Below are positions 17,759-27,111 of a DNA stretch of 64,000 bases, piece by piece; positions within the stretch are counted from its first letter, which is position 1; the number at the start of each line of letters is the position of its first letter. The stretch is from Conchiformibius steedae (GTDB lineage: Bacteria > Pseudomonadota > Gammaproteobacteria > Burkholderiales > Neisseriaceae). The notes beneath the pieces were generated by a model. That model worked only from the letters and a program-made list of their open reading frames with translations. It ran no database searches and was not told the origin of the DNA. The DNA is taken from the NCBI RefSeq assembly GCF_014054725.1, contig NZ_CP059563.1:782868-846867 (forward strand), read 5' to 3'. Made by a program: the position numbers and the translations under genes.

Positions 17759-18976
17759 CTATTTTTTAAAGTACATTCTAAAGACTTCTAAAATGGCATC
17801 GGTGTCAATTACATCTGCTTCACTAGGAAGTTCTACTTTCCCTGTTTCTTTATTAAAGAAATATTTTAAAACTTCAATATAAGCATGACCTAAAGCTTCG
17901 GTTAAGCCAGCTGCTGTTGTGCCCGAAATGGCACCACCTAATGCCGTTCCTACCCCTGGAATAAATTTGAGCACATTTGAAACAACTGTTCTGCCGACTT
18001 GCGCTAGACCAGTTACACCCAAAAGACCAGCAATCATAGAGGTTGCCAAACTTTTATCTAATTCCAACTCAAATTCGGAGCTGATGGTATAAATCATTGT
18101 GCCTTGAATTCCAGCAATAATCGGTGCATCAGACATGGGAATCGGTGATACGCCAGCTGCCCCAGCAGCAAGCGCAGCAACATGAACTTTAGTCTTTGCG
18201 CTGTCAATCATACTAGCTAACTTTTTCTCCATATCAATAATTTGTGCTTTACGCAAAGCCTCTAAATGCTTTTTTCTTTGTTTCTCGCTGAATTGCTGGC
18301 TTTCTTGTAAACAATTTTCAGTCATTTGCAATAAATCTTCTAACCCTTTTGTGGGAATGGTATGACCAGCAATCTTATAAGGTATTGAATTAACACGAAC
18401 ATAACGATTTTTAATAAATGATGGAAATGCTTCATTAAGAATCTTTTGTGCTTCAGCGAAAAACTCTTCCCCATCTTCAAATTGCATATTGGTAAACACC
18501 ACAACGGTAGGAATACCTAAGTTTTCCATCATACGCAATAAGTCTAATTCCCGCTCTTCAATACGTTTGGAACTTTCTTTAATGCATAGCCAAGCTACAT
18601 GCGGCATATCATTATCATTTTTTGATTCGCATGCCTGACGGATACCGTTTTCAATATCATTAAGTAATTGCTGTCTGGTTTCCTGATATGCTTCGGCTTC
18701 TATGCCTTTGGTATCCCAAAGGGTTAAACCTTTTTCAGGAACGATAACTTTTTCCAAATGCTGTGTAATGGGTTTGCCGCTGCCTGTTTTTACCGTATCG
18801 CTGCCAAAAACCGCATTAACAAGAGAGCTTTTGCCAACGCCTGTTGCGCCCATCAGCACAATATTCAGTTTTTCTTTTTCATTGAAAACTTTTCGTTTGG
18901 CTTTCTCCATGTCCAAGCCGTTTTCAGAGTCGTAACTGTCGCCCAAGTAGCGAGTATATTTTTCATTTGCCATCAT
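17759..18976 (-). CDS. Dynamin/Era-like small GTPase with C-terminal hydrophobic region (DUF697-like)
   Basis: 405 aa. The N-terminal G domain has G1 GATGVGKSS (residues 43-51) and G3 DTKG (88-91). The expected G4 TKxD is replaced by TNMQ (VVVFTNMQFED), so guanine specificity may be altered or located elsewhere. The C-terminal ~150 residues are Ala/Gly-rich hydrophobic stretches (AALAAGAAGVSPIPMSDAP, GLTEALGHAYIEVLKYFF), as in YcjX/DUF697-type membrane-associated GTPases. GAGG precedes the ATG pair at 18976/18973. The gene is markedly AT-rich compared with argB and argD on either side, and lies divergent to an XRE regulator. Confidence 0.75.
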   Translation of the reverse strand: MMANEKYTRYLGDSYDSENGLDMEKAKRKVFNEKEKLNIVLMGATGVGKSSLVNAVFGSDTVKTGSGKPITQHLEKVIVPEKGLTLWDTKGIEAEAYQETRQQLLNDIENGIRQACESKNDNDMPHVAWLCIKESSKRIEERELDLLRMMENLGIPTVVVFTNMQFEDGEEFFAEAQKILNEAFPSFIKNRYVRVNSIPYKIAGHTIPTKGLEDLLQMTENCLQESQQFSEKQRKKHLEALRKAQIIDMEKKLASMIDSAKTKVHVAALAAGAAGVSPIPMSDAPIIAGIQGTMIYTISSEFELELDKSLATSMIAGLLGVTGLAQVGRTVVSNVLKFIPGVGTALGGAISGTTAAGLTEALGHAYIEVLKYFFNKETGKVELPSEADVIDTDAILEVFRMYFKK

Positions 18977-19013
18977 TGATGCCTCATTTGATTATTTTAA
19001 TTGAAATTGCAGC

Positions 19014-19040
19014 GCATTCTAAAATTTTCAGTTAGAATGC
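19014..19040. promoter_or_regulatory. Candidate operator: inverted repeat between GTPase and XRE genes
   Basis: GCATTCTAA (19014-19022) and TTAGAATGC (19032-19040) are exact inverted copies separated by 9 nt. Each arm contains a TAGAAT that could be a -10 box for one of the two divergent genes. An autoregulatory operator for the adjacent XRE protein is the inference. Confidence 0.5.
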
Positions 19041-19127
19041 ACCTGCTGGAAAAATAATTCTATCCATTTCATCAATATATTGGAACCAACTAAAAGTTTA
19101 ACAACCTACCGTGAAAGTGTGGATTTT

Positions 19128-19544
19128 ATGGAAACCTGTGAGAAAATCCGTTCTCTGCGTAAAGAAAACAAACTTTCTCAAAAAGATATGGCGGAAAAGT
19201 TACAAATGTCAGTAAACGGTTATTCAAAGATTGAGAGAGGGGAAACGGAATTAAATATGCAGCGTTTAAAACAGATTGCTGATATTTTTGGAGTGAGTCC
19301 CCGTGAGCTTGTTCCGCAAGGAGGTAATAATTTAGTCTGTTTTATCAGCAATGGTTATGGTGAAACGTATCATAGTGAAACCTATACGGGGAATACATTT
19401 GCTAATCGTAGAAATGATTTGGAAAATGAAATTACGCAATTGAAGCTGATTATCCGTCATAAAGACGAATTGCTTGCCAGTCAGGAACGGGAGTTGGAGA
19501 GTTTGCGTAAAATATTGGAATTTTTAGATAAAAAACCATCTTGA
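19128..19544 (+). CDS. XRE-family helix-turn-helix regulator with C-terminal coiled coil
   Basis: 138-aa predicted DNA-binding protein. The Cro/CI-type helix-turn-helix is at about residues 5-60 (KIRSLRKENKLSQKDMAEKL, MSVNGYSKIERGETELN, ADIFGVSPRELV). The C-terminal ~45 residues (LENEITQLKLIIRHKDELLA) form a leucine-rich coiled coil suitable for dimerisation. A longer frame from a TTG at 19080 exists, but the ATG at 19128 gives the natural start of the HTH. argD begins 16 nt after the stop, so argD may be read from this gene's promoter. Confidence 0.85.
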   Translation: METCEKIRSLRKENKLSQKDMAEKLQMSVNGYSKIERGETELNMQRLKQIADIFGVSPRELVPQGGNNLVCFISNGYGETYHSETYTGNTFANRRNDLENEITQLKLIIRHKDELLASQERELESLRKILEFLDKKPS

Positions 19545-19560
19545 TTGTGAGATTTGATAT

Positions 19561-20748
19561 ATGGCAAAGAATGTTATCCCCAACCTTGACTATACCTATA
19601 CCGCGCAAACCTATGCCCGTTTCCCGACTGCGCTGGTGCGCGGCGAGGGTGTGTATGCTTGGGACGAACAGGGCAGGCGTTATTTGGATTTTACTTCGGG
19701 CATTGGTGTCAACAGCTTGGGTTGGTGTGATGGCGAATGGCAGGCGGCGGTGGCGGCGCAAGCGGCGCAGTTGCAGCATGTTTCCAATCTGTATTACAGC
19801 CGTCCTGCGGCAGAATTGGCGCAAACCCTTGTGGAAAAAAGCGGTTTGGCAAGCGTGTTTTTCGGCAACAGCGGCGCGGAAGCCAATGAATGCGCCATTA
19901 AAACGGCGCGTAAATACAGCCGCGACCGCCACGGTGCAAACCGCCACACGGTTTTGACGTTAAACCAATCGTTTCACGGGCGCACGCTGACTGCGCTTTC
20001 TGCTACCGCGCAACCGCATTTTCATCAGCATTTTTTTCCGTTTACCGAAGGTTTTGACTTTTTGCCTGCCAATGATTTAAACGCGTTGCAACAGCGTTTG
20101 GCGCAAGGTGGGGTGTGTGCGCTGATGTTGGAAATCGTGCAGGGCGAGGGCGGTTTGAACAGCTTGGACGGAACATATTTGCAGGAAGCGCAAAAACTGT
20201 GCCGCGAACACGATGTTTTGCTGATGATTGATGAAGTGCAAACAGGTATCGGGCGCACGGGGAAAATGTTTGCTTTTCAACATTTTGATTTGTTGCCCGA
20301 TATTGTAACTTTGGCAAAAGGTTTGGGTGGTGGTTTGCCGATTGGTGCGGCGGTGTTTGGCGAGCGTTGCCGCGACACTTTGGGCAAGGGCGACCACGGT
20401 TCTACTTTTGGCGGTAATCCCGTGTGCTGTGCGGGGGCGAATGTGGTGATGGCGCGTTTGGACGAGACGTTTTTGGCGGAAGTTCGCGCCAAAGGCGAAG
20501 CCTTGCGGGAAATGTTGGCGGGTTTGCCGAATGTGCGTGCGGTGTCGGGTATGGGTTTGATGTTAGGCGCGGAATTGGCAGAGGGCATTGCCGCTGCCGA
20601 TGTGGTGGAACAGGCGCGGCAACGTGGTTTGCTGCTGCTGACTGCCAAACACAAACTGCGCTTTTTGCCACCGTTAATCATCAGTCAGGCGCAATTGGGC
20701 GAGGGCGTGGAGATTTTGCGTGAGGTGCTGGCGGGATTTTCTGTGTAA
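19561..20748 (+). CDS. argD: Acetylornithine aminotransferase
   Basis: PLP-dependent aminotransferase of class III (395 aa): step four of arginine synthesis, often also acting in lysine synthesis. Motifs: YLDFTSGIGVNSLGW, FFGNSGAEANECAIKTARKY, SFHGRTLTALSAT, MIDEVQTGIGRTGKMFAFQ and TLAKGLGGGLPIGA with the PLP-binding Lys. Only 16 nt separates it from the XRE gene and its own ribosome binding site is weak (GTGAGA), so it may depend on transcription through the regulator gene. Confidence 0.95.
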   Translation: MAKNVIPNLDYTYTAQTYARFPTALVRGEGVYAWDEQGRRYLDFTSGIGVNSLGWCDGEWQAAVAAQAAQLQHVSNLYYSRPAAELAQTLVEKSGLASVFFGNSGAEANECAIKTARKYSRDRHGANRHTVLTLNQSFHGRTLTALSATAQPHFHQHFFPFTEGFDFLPANDLNALQQRLAQGGVCALMLEIVQGEGGLNSLDGTYLQEAQKLCREHDVLLMIDEVQTGIGRTGKMFAFQHFDLLPDIVTLAKGLGGGLPIGAAVFGERCRDTLGKGDHGSTFGGNPVCCAGANVVMARLDETFLAEVRAKGEALREMLAGLPNVRAVSGMGLMLGAELAEGIAAADVVEQARQRGLLLLTAKHKLRFLPPLIISQAQLGEGVEILREVLAGFSV

Positions 20749-20878
20749 AAGCGGGGTAGAAAACCGTTTGTGCTGATGGGCTTAACCATTGCTGCACAAA
20801 ACTTTGCCGCACATTAAAATGCTTTTACCCGACAGCGGCGTACACTGGTGTTTTCCCAACTTTAACGGAGTATGAAGC

Positions 20879-21157
20879 ATGAAAGCCCCTGTTTTTAAAA
20901 TTTTGTCTGTTGCCGCTGTTGCCATGTCGCTGACTGCCTGTACAGGCACAGGCATGACCCAAAGCCAACGCAATACTGCTGTGGGTGCGTTTATCGGTGG
21001 TGTGGCGGGTAATATGATTGGCAACAATACCGAATCCACTTTGGGCGGTGCGGCATTGGGCGGTGTGATTGGCAGCCAGCTGGGTGGCGGTAATAATAAC
21101 AATAACAACGGCTATAACGGCAACGGTTACAATAACGGCTATAACAACGGTTGGTAA
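20879..21157 (+). CDS. Glycine-zipper outer-membrane-type lipoprotein
   Basis: 92-aa predicted lipoprotein. Signal peptide ending in SLTAC with Cys21 lipidated. The middle has glycine-zipper repeats (GAFIGGVAGNMIGNN, LGGAALGGVIGSQLGGG), as in SlyB/OsmB-like 2TM glycine-zipper proteins that insert into or span membranes. The tail is an unusual Asn/Gly/Tyr-rich low-complexity stretch ending NNGYNNGW. Role probably envelope stabilisation; not proven. Confidence 0.75.
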   Translation: MKAPVFKILSVAAVAMSLTACTGTGMTQSQRNTAVGAFIGGVAGNMIGNNTESTLGGAALGGVIGSQLGGGNNNNNNGYNGNGYNNGYNNGW

Positions 21158-21327
21158 GAAACCGCTGTCCTATCATTCAATCTACACCCGCTTTTGTGTG
21201 ATAACAGAAGCGGGTTATTTTGTATCTGTAAACAGGCTGTGTGTGGCAAATCCGCGCCGTTGCGATACAATCGCGCTTTTTGATGCGGCTGCCGTTTGCC
21301 CGATTCGGCAACCGAAAAGGAATTGTG

Positions 21328-22401
21328 ATGAATATTCTGCCCGACACCCGCCCTTATCCCACCGACCCCGTTAAAAATGATTTGCTGATGTATGCAGGAC
21401 AAATCGCCCACCCCACTTCGGGGGCGCAGCGCAAGCTGGCGCAGGAACATTTAAACGCGCAATTGCATCAGCTGTTGTCGCAACGGCAGATTTTAAGTGT
21501 GTCGGTGGCGATGAGCATGGCGCCCGACCGTGAAACGTATGCGGTGTTGGCAGATGCTTTGGCAGCAACCTTAAACGCTGCGCCCGACAGCGGCGAATAT
21601 CAGTGGTTTGCGCTGCCTGTGGTGCTGGTGTGTGGTACGGAACAGACTGTGCCTTTACCGAGCGATGCGACTGTTGAGGCTTTGCAGACTTTGTTGGCGG
21701 GGCTGGACGGTGTATCGGCTTTGGCGCAGGCGCAATGGCTGCCGCAGCTGGTGTCGGGCGAGGATTTTGCGGCGGTGCGTACCGACCGTTGGTATGCGGC
21801 GAAGCAAAACCCCGATTTGGCAGAACTGAAATTGTCGCCCGTGCCTTTACAAGCAGCAGCGGGTAAATCGGTGCAGGTGGTGTATGCCTTGGGTTATGGC
21901 GATGCGGCACTGTTGCCGCTGTTGGGACAGGCTTGGGGACAGGCAGCTTTGCCGTTGATGCAGCTTTGGCAGCAACATTTTTCGCAAAACGGTGTTACGG
22001 TTTTCGCCAATCCCTTGCCTGTTGCCACGCCCTTAAATGCTTTGGCAACGGCTGCGCCGATGCGCGTGAGAATGGCATTAGATGTGTTTGCGGCAGATGC
22101 GTTGCGGGCATTGCGTTTGCAGAACAAAACGGCAGCGGCGGTGGCAGCGGCGCAAGAGGGCGGAAGGCTGTTGTTTGGGTTTGCTGATGCCGATGATGCG
22201 GTGTCGCTGCCGCAAACCTTTGTATGGCAGTTGTCGCCGCGTGATGATATTGCTTTGGTACAGCAGGACTTTTTGGATTTGATGACCGATTGCCGTGTGG
22301 AAGATGTGTGTCTGTTGCCACGCGCTTTGCCCGAACACGCCGTGTTGCCTAATTTTGTGCAGGCGCGGCAGTTGGCGGCGCAGCAGGGTTGGTTAAACTA
22401 A
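21328..22401 (+). CDS. Conserved hypothetical cytoplasmic protein
   Basis: Not recognised. 357 aa, no signal peptide or membrane segment, rich in Ala, Leu and Gln. The start ATG at 21328 follows AAAGGA; the open frame goes back to 21241 without a better signal. Stretches such as LVCGTEQTVPLPSDATVEAL and LSPRDDIALVQQDFLDLMTD do not match a family I know. The next gene starts immediately after its stop codon, so the two are coupled. Confidence 0.6.
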   Translation: MNILPDTRPYPTDPVKNDLLMYAGQIAHPTSGAQRKLAQEHLNAQLHQLLSQRQILSVSVAMSMAPDRETYAVLADALAATLNAAPDSGEYQWFALPVVLVCGTEQTVPLPSDATVEALQTLLAGLDGVSALAQAQWLPQLVSGEDFAAVRTDRWYAAKQNPDLAELKLSPVPLQAAAGKSVQVVYALGYGDAALLPLLGQAWGQAALPLMQLWQQHFSQNGVTVFANPLPVATPLNALATAAPMRVRMALDVFAADALRALRLQNKTAAAVAAAQEGGRLLFGFADADDAVSLPQTFVWQLSPRDDIALVQQDFLDLMTDCRVEDVCLLPRALPEHAVLPNFVQARQLAAQQGWLN

Positions 22402-22902
22402 ATGGCAGTGTGGCTGGCGGGGCTTGCCGTTTTATTGGCGGTGGCGGTGTGGGCGGGGCGGCGGGCGTGGCAGAACGAACGCGGCAGCGCCGCATCGTTT
22501 GGCGCGGCAGGGCGTTTGCCTTACCGCGTGCGCCCGCTGATGACCCCCACCGAGCTGAAAGTGTACGACCGCCTGTTACGCGCCTTGCCCGAACACATGA
22601 TATTTACCCAAGTGCAAGTGTCGCGCGTATTGGAGGCCCCCGCCGAAAACAACCGTTATTGGTTTAACCTGATTTGCCGTTTAAGCTATGATTTTGTGGT
22701 GTGCGATTTAGACGGCGTTCCCATTGCCGCCATTGAAATTGACGATGCCACCCACAACCTGCCCGAGCGCATGGAAGCCGACCAGCGCAAAAACCGCGCC
22801 ACCGAAGACGCAGGCATTGCCATCTTGCGCTGGCCCGTACACGCCCTGCCCAATGTGCGCCAAATCCGCCAAATCATCGCCCGCTGCCAAAGCAGCCGTT
22901 AA
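22402..22902 (+). CDS. DUF2726 domain protein, membrane-anchored
   Basis: 166 aa. One N-terminal membrane helix (VWLAGLAVLLAVAVWAG, about residues 3-19) is followed by a DUF2726-type domain: PLMTPTELKVYDRLLRALPE, YDFVVCDLDGVPIAAIEIDD and DQRKNRATEDAGIAILRWPV. The pattern D...E-x-D...K resembles a restriction-endonuclease-like core, but activity is unproven. Start ATG abuts the previous stop codon (TAAATG). Confidence 0.75.
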   Translation: MAVWLAGLAVLLAVAVWAGRRAWQNERGSAASFGAAGRLPYRVRPLMTPTELKVYDRLLRALPEHMIFTQVQVSRVLEAPAENNRYWFNLICRLSYDFVVCDLDGVPIAAIEIDDATHNLPERMEADQRKNRATEDAGIAILRWPVHALPNVRQIRQIIARCQSSR

Positions 22903-22962
22903 ACATCCTATTTTCCGCTATAATTCCCCGTTATTTTCTTTTTTTGACACCAAAACACCGCC

Positions 22963-24372
22963 ATGCTCACCGTTTACAACACCCTTACCCGCCGTAAAGA
23001 ACCGTTTGTCCCGCTCAATCCCCAAAATGTCCGCATGTATGTGTGCGGCATGACCGTGTACGACTACTGCCATCTCGGACACGCCCGCGTGCTGGTGGTG
23101 TTTGACATGATTGCCCGCTGGCTGCGCCAACACGGTTATCCCTTAACTTACGTCCGTAATATTACCGATATTGACGACAAAATCATCGCCCGCGCCAACG
23201 AAAACGGCGAAAGCATCGGCGATTTGACCGCGCGTTTTATCGCCGCCATGAACGAAGATGCCGATGCCTTGGGTGTACAGCGTCCCGATATTGAACCCAA
23301 AGCCACCGAATACATTGCACAAATGATTGCCATGATTGAGCAATTGATTGCCAAGGGCAAAGCCTATGCCGCTGATAACGGCGATGTTTACTATGCCGTG
23401 CGCGAATTTGCCGCTTATGGGCAACTGTCGGGCAAATCGCTGGACGATTTACGCGCAGGCGAGCGCGTAGAAGTAGATGGACACAAACGCGACCCCTTGG
23501 ATTTTGTGTTGTGGAAAGCCGCTAAAGCAGGCGAACCGTCTTGGCAAAGCCCTTGGGGACAAGGTCGCCCTGGTTGGCATATTGAATGTTCCGCCATGGG
23601 CGCAGACGTGTTTGGCGAACGCTTTGATATTCACGGCGGCGGCGCAGATTTGCAGTTTCCCCATCATGAAAACGAAATCGCCCAAAGCTGCGGCGTGTAC
23701 GGTGGTTGCGGCTGCCACAGCGAAACCGACAAAACCATTGAAAGCCATGTGAAATATTGGCTGCACAACGGCTTTATCCGCGTAGATGGCGAAAAAATGT
23801 CCAAATCATTAGGCAATTTTTTCACCATTCGTGATGTGTTAAAGCAATACGATGCTGAAGTGGTGCGCTTTTTTATTTTACGCGCCCACTACCGCAGTCC
23901 CTTGAATTATTCGGACGTGCATTTGGACGATGCCAAAAATGCCTTAACCCGTTTATACAATACTTTGTTAAACATTGCCCCTGCGCCCTTTGATTTAAGC
24001 AGCCAAAGCAATGAATATACACAGCGTTTTAACGCAGCCATGAACGATGATTTCAATACGGTGGAAGCAGTAGCCGTGTTGTTTGAGTTGGCAAACGAAG
24101 CCAATAAAAACCAATCTGCGGAATTATCGGGCTGTTTGAAGGCATTGGCGGGTGTGTTGGGCTTGCTGCAACGCGATGCACAGGCATTTTTGCAAGGCAG
24201 TACCACGGCAGACGGTTTGTCTAATGCAGAAATTGAAGCCCTGATTCAGCAGCGCAAGCAGGCGCGTCAAGACAAAAACTGGGCAGAATCCGACCGCATC
24301 CGCGATTTATTGGCAGCAGATGGCGTGGTCTTGCGCGACGGCGCAGACGGTACGACTTGGACGCGTAACTAA
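22963..24372 (+). CDS. cysS: Cysteinyl-tRNA synthetase
   Basis: Class I aminoacyl-tRNA synthetase charging tRNA-Cys (469 aa). The zinc ligand Cys28 in [17 protein letters not shown] is followed by the HIGH motif as HLGH (37-40); GWHIECSAM and [10 protein letters not shown] hold the other zinc ligands, and the KMSKS loop is in [13 protein letters not shown] short insert with [10 protein letters not shown] after the zinc site is found in many Neisseriaceae-type enzymes. TATAAT at 22919-22924 is a possible -10. The stop overlaps the first possible start of the autotransporter frame. Confidence 0.96.
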   Translation: MLTVYNTLTRRKEPFVPLNPQNVRMYVCGMTVYDYCHLGHARVLVVFDMIARWLRQHGYPLTYVRNITDIDDKIIARANENGESIGDLTARFIAAMNEDADALGVQRPDIEPKATEYIAQMIAMIEQLIAKGKAYAADNGDVYYAVREFAAYGQLSGKSLDDLRAGERVEVDGHKRDPLDFVLWKAAKAGEPSWQSPWGQGRPGWHIECSAMGADVFGERFDIHGGGADLQFPHHENEIAQSCGVYGGCGCHSETDKTIESHVKYWLHNGFIRVDGEKMSKSLGNFFTIRDVLKQYDAEVVRFFILRAHYRSPLNYSDVHLDDAKNALTRLYNTLLNIAPAPFDLSSQSNEYTQRFNAAMNDDFNTVEAVAVLFELANEANKNQSAELSGCLKALAGVLGLLQRDAQAFLQGSTTADGLSNAEIEALIQQRKQARQDKNWAESDRIRDLLAADGVVLRDGADGTTWTRN

Positions 24373-24407
24373 TGATTTATTATTTAATAATTTTTTTTAT
24401 GATTATG

Positions 24408-27029
24408 ATGAAGCACAAAAACCAAATGATTCCTTTGGCGGCAGCGGTGGCAGCCGCGTTTGCCGCACCGCAGGCATGGGCGGCGCAAGTGGTGTGTGAT
24501 GACCCGCAGGGCTGTCTGGTCAGTCGTTTTCGCGATGCTGGCTTATCTGGCAATGGTACAAAATGGCAAATCAGCACCGAAAAAGCAGGTGTGAAAACTT
24601 TGGAAGTCCCAGCAGGCGAGCGTTTACAGATTAAATTGAAAACGCAAACTTATCAAAATACCCCTGCAACTGATAGTGGGATTGACCCTGATGCTGAACC
24701 GGGTTACCGCAACAGTCGGGATACCTTAATCAGGCTAAATGATTATTTGTCTGATAAACAAGGAAATTCTGAATTAACCGTAGGTAAAGACACCAAAATC
24801 CGTTTATCTCAAGCGCGTGATGCCAGTAGTGTTGTTGATTTACATAATGCCGATGCTGTTTTGGAAAAAGGCAGCAGCATTACCATTGATGCAGGCTATG
24901 GCGAAGCCAAGGGTTTGGCACACCCTGAAAAAAACGGTATTTGGCATGCGGGCACAGCCATTGAAGCTGGGCGGGCTGCAAGAGTTAAAACTTCTGCCGA
25001 TATCGAGTTAAACGGCATGGGGGCGCTGGGTTTGGAAGCCGATTATGGCGCACAGATTGAAGCTGCCGACCATAAACTTGCTCTAAACGGGCATTTCAAC
25101 TTGGGATTGGTAGCAGAAGACGGCGGACAAATCCACGCTCGCAAGGTGCAGATTGACGGCAGCAACAGCCAAAATGTGCAAGTGGGTGCAGCATTGGCAC
25201 ATGATGTGGATTATGACAAAAAACTTGCCCCATCTACCCTAACGCTGGATAACAGCCATATCCGTTTACCGTCTAAAAACAGCACGGGAGTGTTGTTTGA
25301 TGGTGGTGTACTGAATATGGACAACAGCCATATTGAAGCCGAACAAGCCCTTGTCAATTGGGCGCTTGAAGATTTCAGCAGCCATGGCAACCGTGTGAAT
25401 CTGAAAAACAGTACCTTGCGTGGACGCGATTATTTAATAGATGCACAAATTCCGCAATGGTTGGAAGCTGTTAGAGAAGATGATGAAAAAACCGAAGCCT
25501 CGCGCTTTGATATGACCATCAACGCCGCCAACAGCACCTTACATGGCGGCACGCGCATTAACCACCAATTGCGCCGTTCGGGGCAAGATATTGGCACTTA
25601 CCGCATCAATTTGCGCGACAACAGCACTTGGCAGATTAACCGCGACAGCGTGTTAGACGTTTTGGACGCGCAAGATTCCACTGTGGCATTTACTCCTGCT
25701 GGCAATGAATTTAAACAACTGGAAATTTTGGGTGATTTGCACGGCAATGCCACTTTTCAACTGAATACCGATTTGGCAAACGGCGCAGGCGATAAATTGC
25801 TGGTGCGCGGCAAGGTATCGGGCAAGCACGTTTTGGATGTACGCAATACCGCCGCCGAACCCGCCAACCGCAACCAAACTTTGACAGTAGTAGAAACAGG
25901 CAGCAGCGATGCCGATGCGTTCCGTTTGAAAAACGGCACGGTCAGCGCAGGCAAGTATTTATATGAATTAGAGAAAAAAGACCAAGACTGGGTGTTGGCG
26001 TATGCGCGTGAAGGCAGTGCGCCTGTATCGCCGCCCAATCCGCCTGCTGTTGCGCCCGTTGTGCCATCTTCGCCAAATGTGGCGGGAAATTCGTCTGCTA
26101 CCGCTGTTTTGCCGCCGCCCTTGCCCGTCAATCATGCTGCCCGTGGCAATAAGGTGTTGAGCGTGTTTGCCGACAGCCGCATCGCCCATGTACAAAGCGC
26201 ATCGCCGATTTTGGAACAGCAAAACGACACCGTCAACCAGCGTTTGGCAGAATTGCATACCCCACATCATATTAATGGCTTATGGGTATTGGCAGACAAG
26301 GGCGTGTCTTATCGCCGCCGCGAATATTTGGATAAGGCAGATGGCGTAACGTCAGGCTATCATCTGCGTAACCACAATGTACAAATCGGTTATGACCATA
26401 TGTTTGCTTCGGGTGCGTATGCGGGCGTGTTGGCAGGACGCGGTATGTCCAAATTGGATTACCGCCGCGCCGGTTTTCCCGACAGCCGCATCAGCACCAG
26501 CAGTTTTGGTGCATACGGCGGTTTTACCCGCAATGGCTGGTTTGCCGATGCGCTGCTGCGCCACAACCGCCACCACAGCCGTCACCCCGAAGAAAACAAC
26601 CGTTTTATCAGCAACAGCGTGATGCTGCAAACGGGTATGCAGTTTGATTTAGGCTATGGCTGGCGTTTGGTACCGCAAGCCGCGCTGACTTTGGCGCGGG
26701 TGTCGGGTAGCGGGCATACGGCTTCATCCAATTTGGCACAAACCCGTGTGGGCGCAGAATTGCGCGGCGACTTTTTGGTGTCGGACAACAATGTGCGCGT
26801 GATGCCGTTTGCAGGTTTATATCATTTGGGCGACCACCACCGCGCCCGTGCCAAATTAAACGGCGAATACCTGCAAGCCCCGAAAGCGGGTTCGCGTATC
26901 GGCGTACAGGCAGGCGCAGCCGTGGCATTTGACCGCAATAATCATTTTGACGTATCGGTACGCACCCAGCATGGCGAATATTTGCGCCGTGGCGCAGCGG
27001 TGTCTTTGGGCTACCGTTATTTGTGGTAA
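24408..27029 (+). CDS. Type Va autotransporter (pertactin/AIDA-like)
   Basis: About 873 aa. Signal peptide MKHKNQMIPLAAAVAAAFA ending QAWA; passenger of about 570 residues rich in short beta-helix strands (SVVDLHNADAVLEKGSSITI, LNMDNSHIEAEQALV); Pro-rich linker (SPPNPPAVAPVVPSSP); and a C-terminal beta-barrel of about 270 residues with GLWVLADKGVSYRRREYLD, GYDHMFASGAYAGVLAG and the terminal aromatic GYRYLW. No protease catalytic triad was seen, so an adhesin-type role is inferred. The frame is open from 24372, but ATGs at 24399, 24405 and 24408 give a normal signal peptide. A tract of eight T (24391-24398) lies just upstream. Confidence 0.85.
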   Translation: MKHKNQMIPLAAAVAAAFAAPQAWAAQVVCDDPQGCLVSRFRDAGLSGNGTKWQISTEKAGVKTLEVPAGERLQIKLKTQTYQNTPATDSGIDPDAEPGYRNSRDTLIRLNDYLSDKQGNSELTVGKDTKIRLSQARDASSVVDLHNADAVLEKGSSITIDAGYGEAKGLAHPEKNGIWHAGTAIEAGRAARVKTSADIELNGMGALGLEADYGAQIEAADHKLALNGHFNLGLVAEDGGQIHARKVQIDGSNSQNVQVGAALAHDVDYDKKLAPSTLTLDNSHIRLPSKNSTGVLFDGGVLNMDNSHIEAEQALVNWALEDFSSHGNRVNLKNSTLRGRDYLIDAQIPQWLEAVREDDEKTEASRFDMTINAANSTLHGGTRINHQLRRSGQDIGTYRINLRDNSTWQINRDSVLDVLDAQDSTVAFTPAGNEFKQLEILGDLHGNATFQLNTDLANGAGDKLLVRGKVSGKHVLDVRNTAAEPANRNQTLTVVETGSSDADAFRLKNGTVSAGKYLYELEKKDQDWVLAYAREGSAPVSPPNPPAVAPVVPSSPNVAGNSSATAVLPPPLPVNHAARGNKVLSVFADSRIAHVQSASPILEQQNDTVNQRLAELHTPHHINGLWVLADKGVSYRRREYLDKADGVTSGYHLRNHNVQIGYDHMFASGAYAGVLAGRGMSKLDYRRAGFPDSRISTSSFGAYGGFTRNGWFADALLRHNRHHSRHPEENNRFISNSVMLQTGMQFDLGYGWRLVPQAALTLARVSGSGHTASSNLAQTRVGAELRGDFLVSDNNVRVMPFAGLYHLGDHHRARAKLNGEYLQAPKAGSRIGVQAGAAVAFDRNNHFDVSVRTQHGEYLRRGAAVSLGYRYLW

Positions 27030-27037
27030 GTGCTGAA

Positions 27038-27064
27038 ACGCCTGCGCAATGCAGGCGTTTTTTA
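27038..27064 (+). terminator. Intrinsic terminator of the autotransporter gene
   Basis: ACGCCTGC (27038-27045) pairs with GCAGGCGT (27051-27058), loop GCAAT, followed by T6. Confidence 0.9.
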
Positions 27065-27111
27065 TGGTTGGTAAAAATAAGAACGGACGAGGCGATAAGG
27101 TCTGGTTTTAA

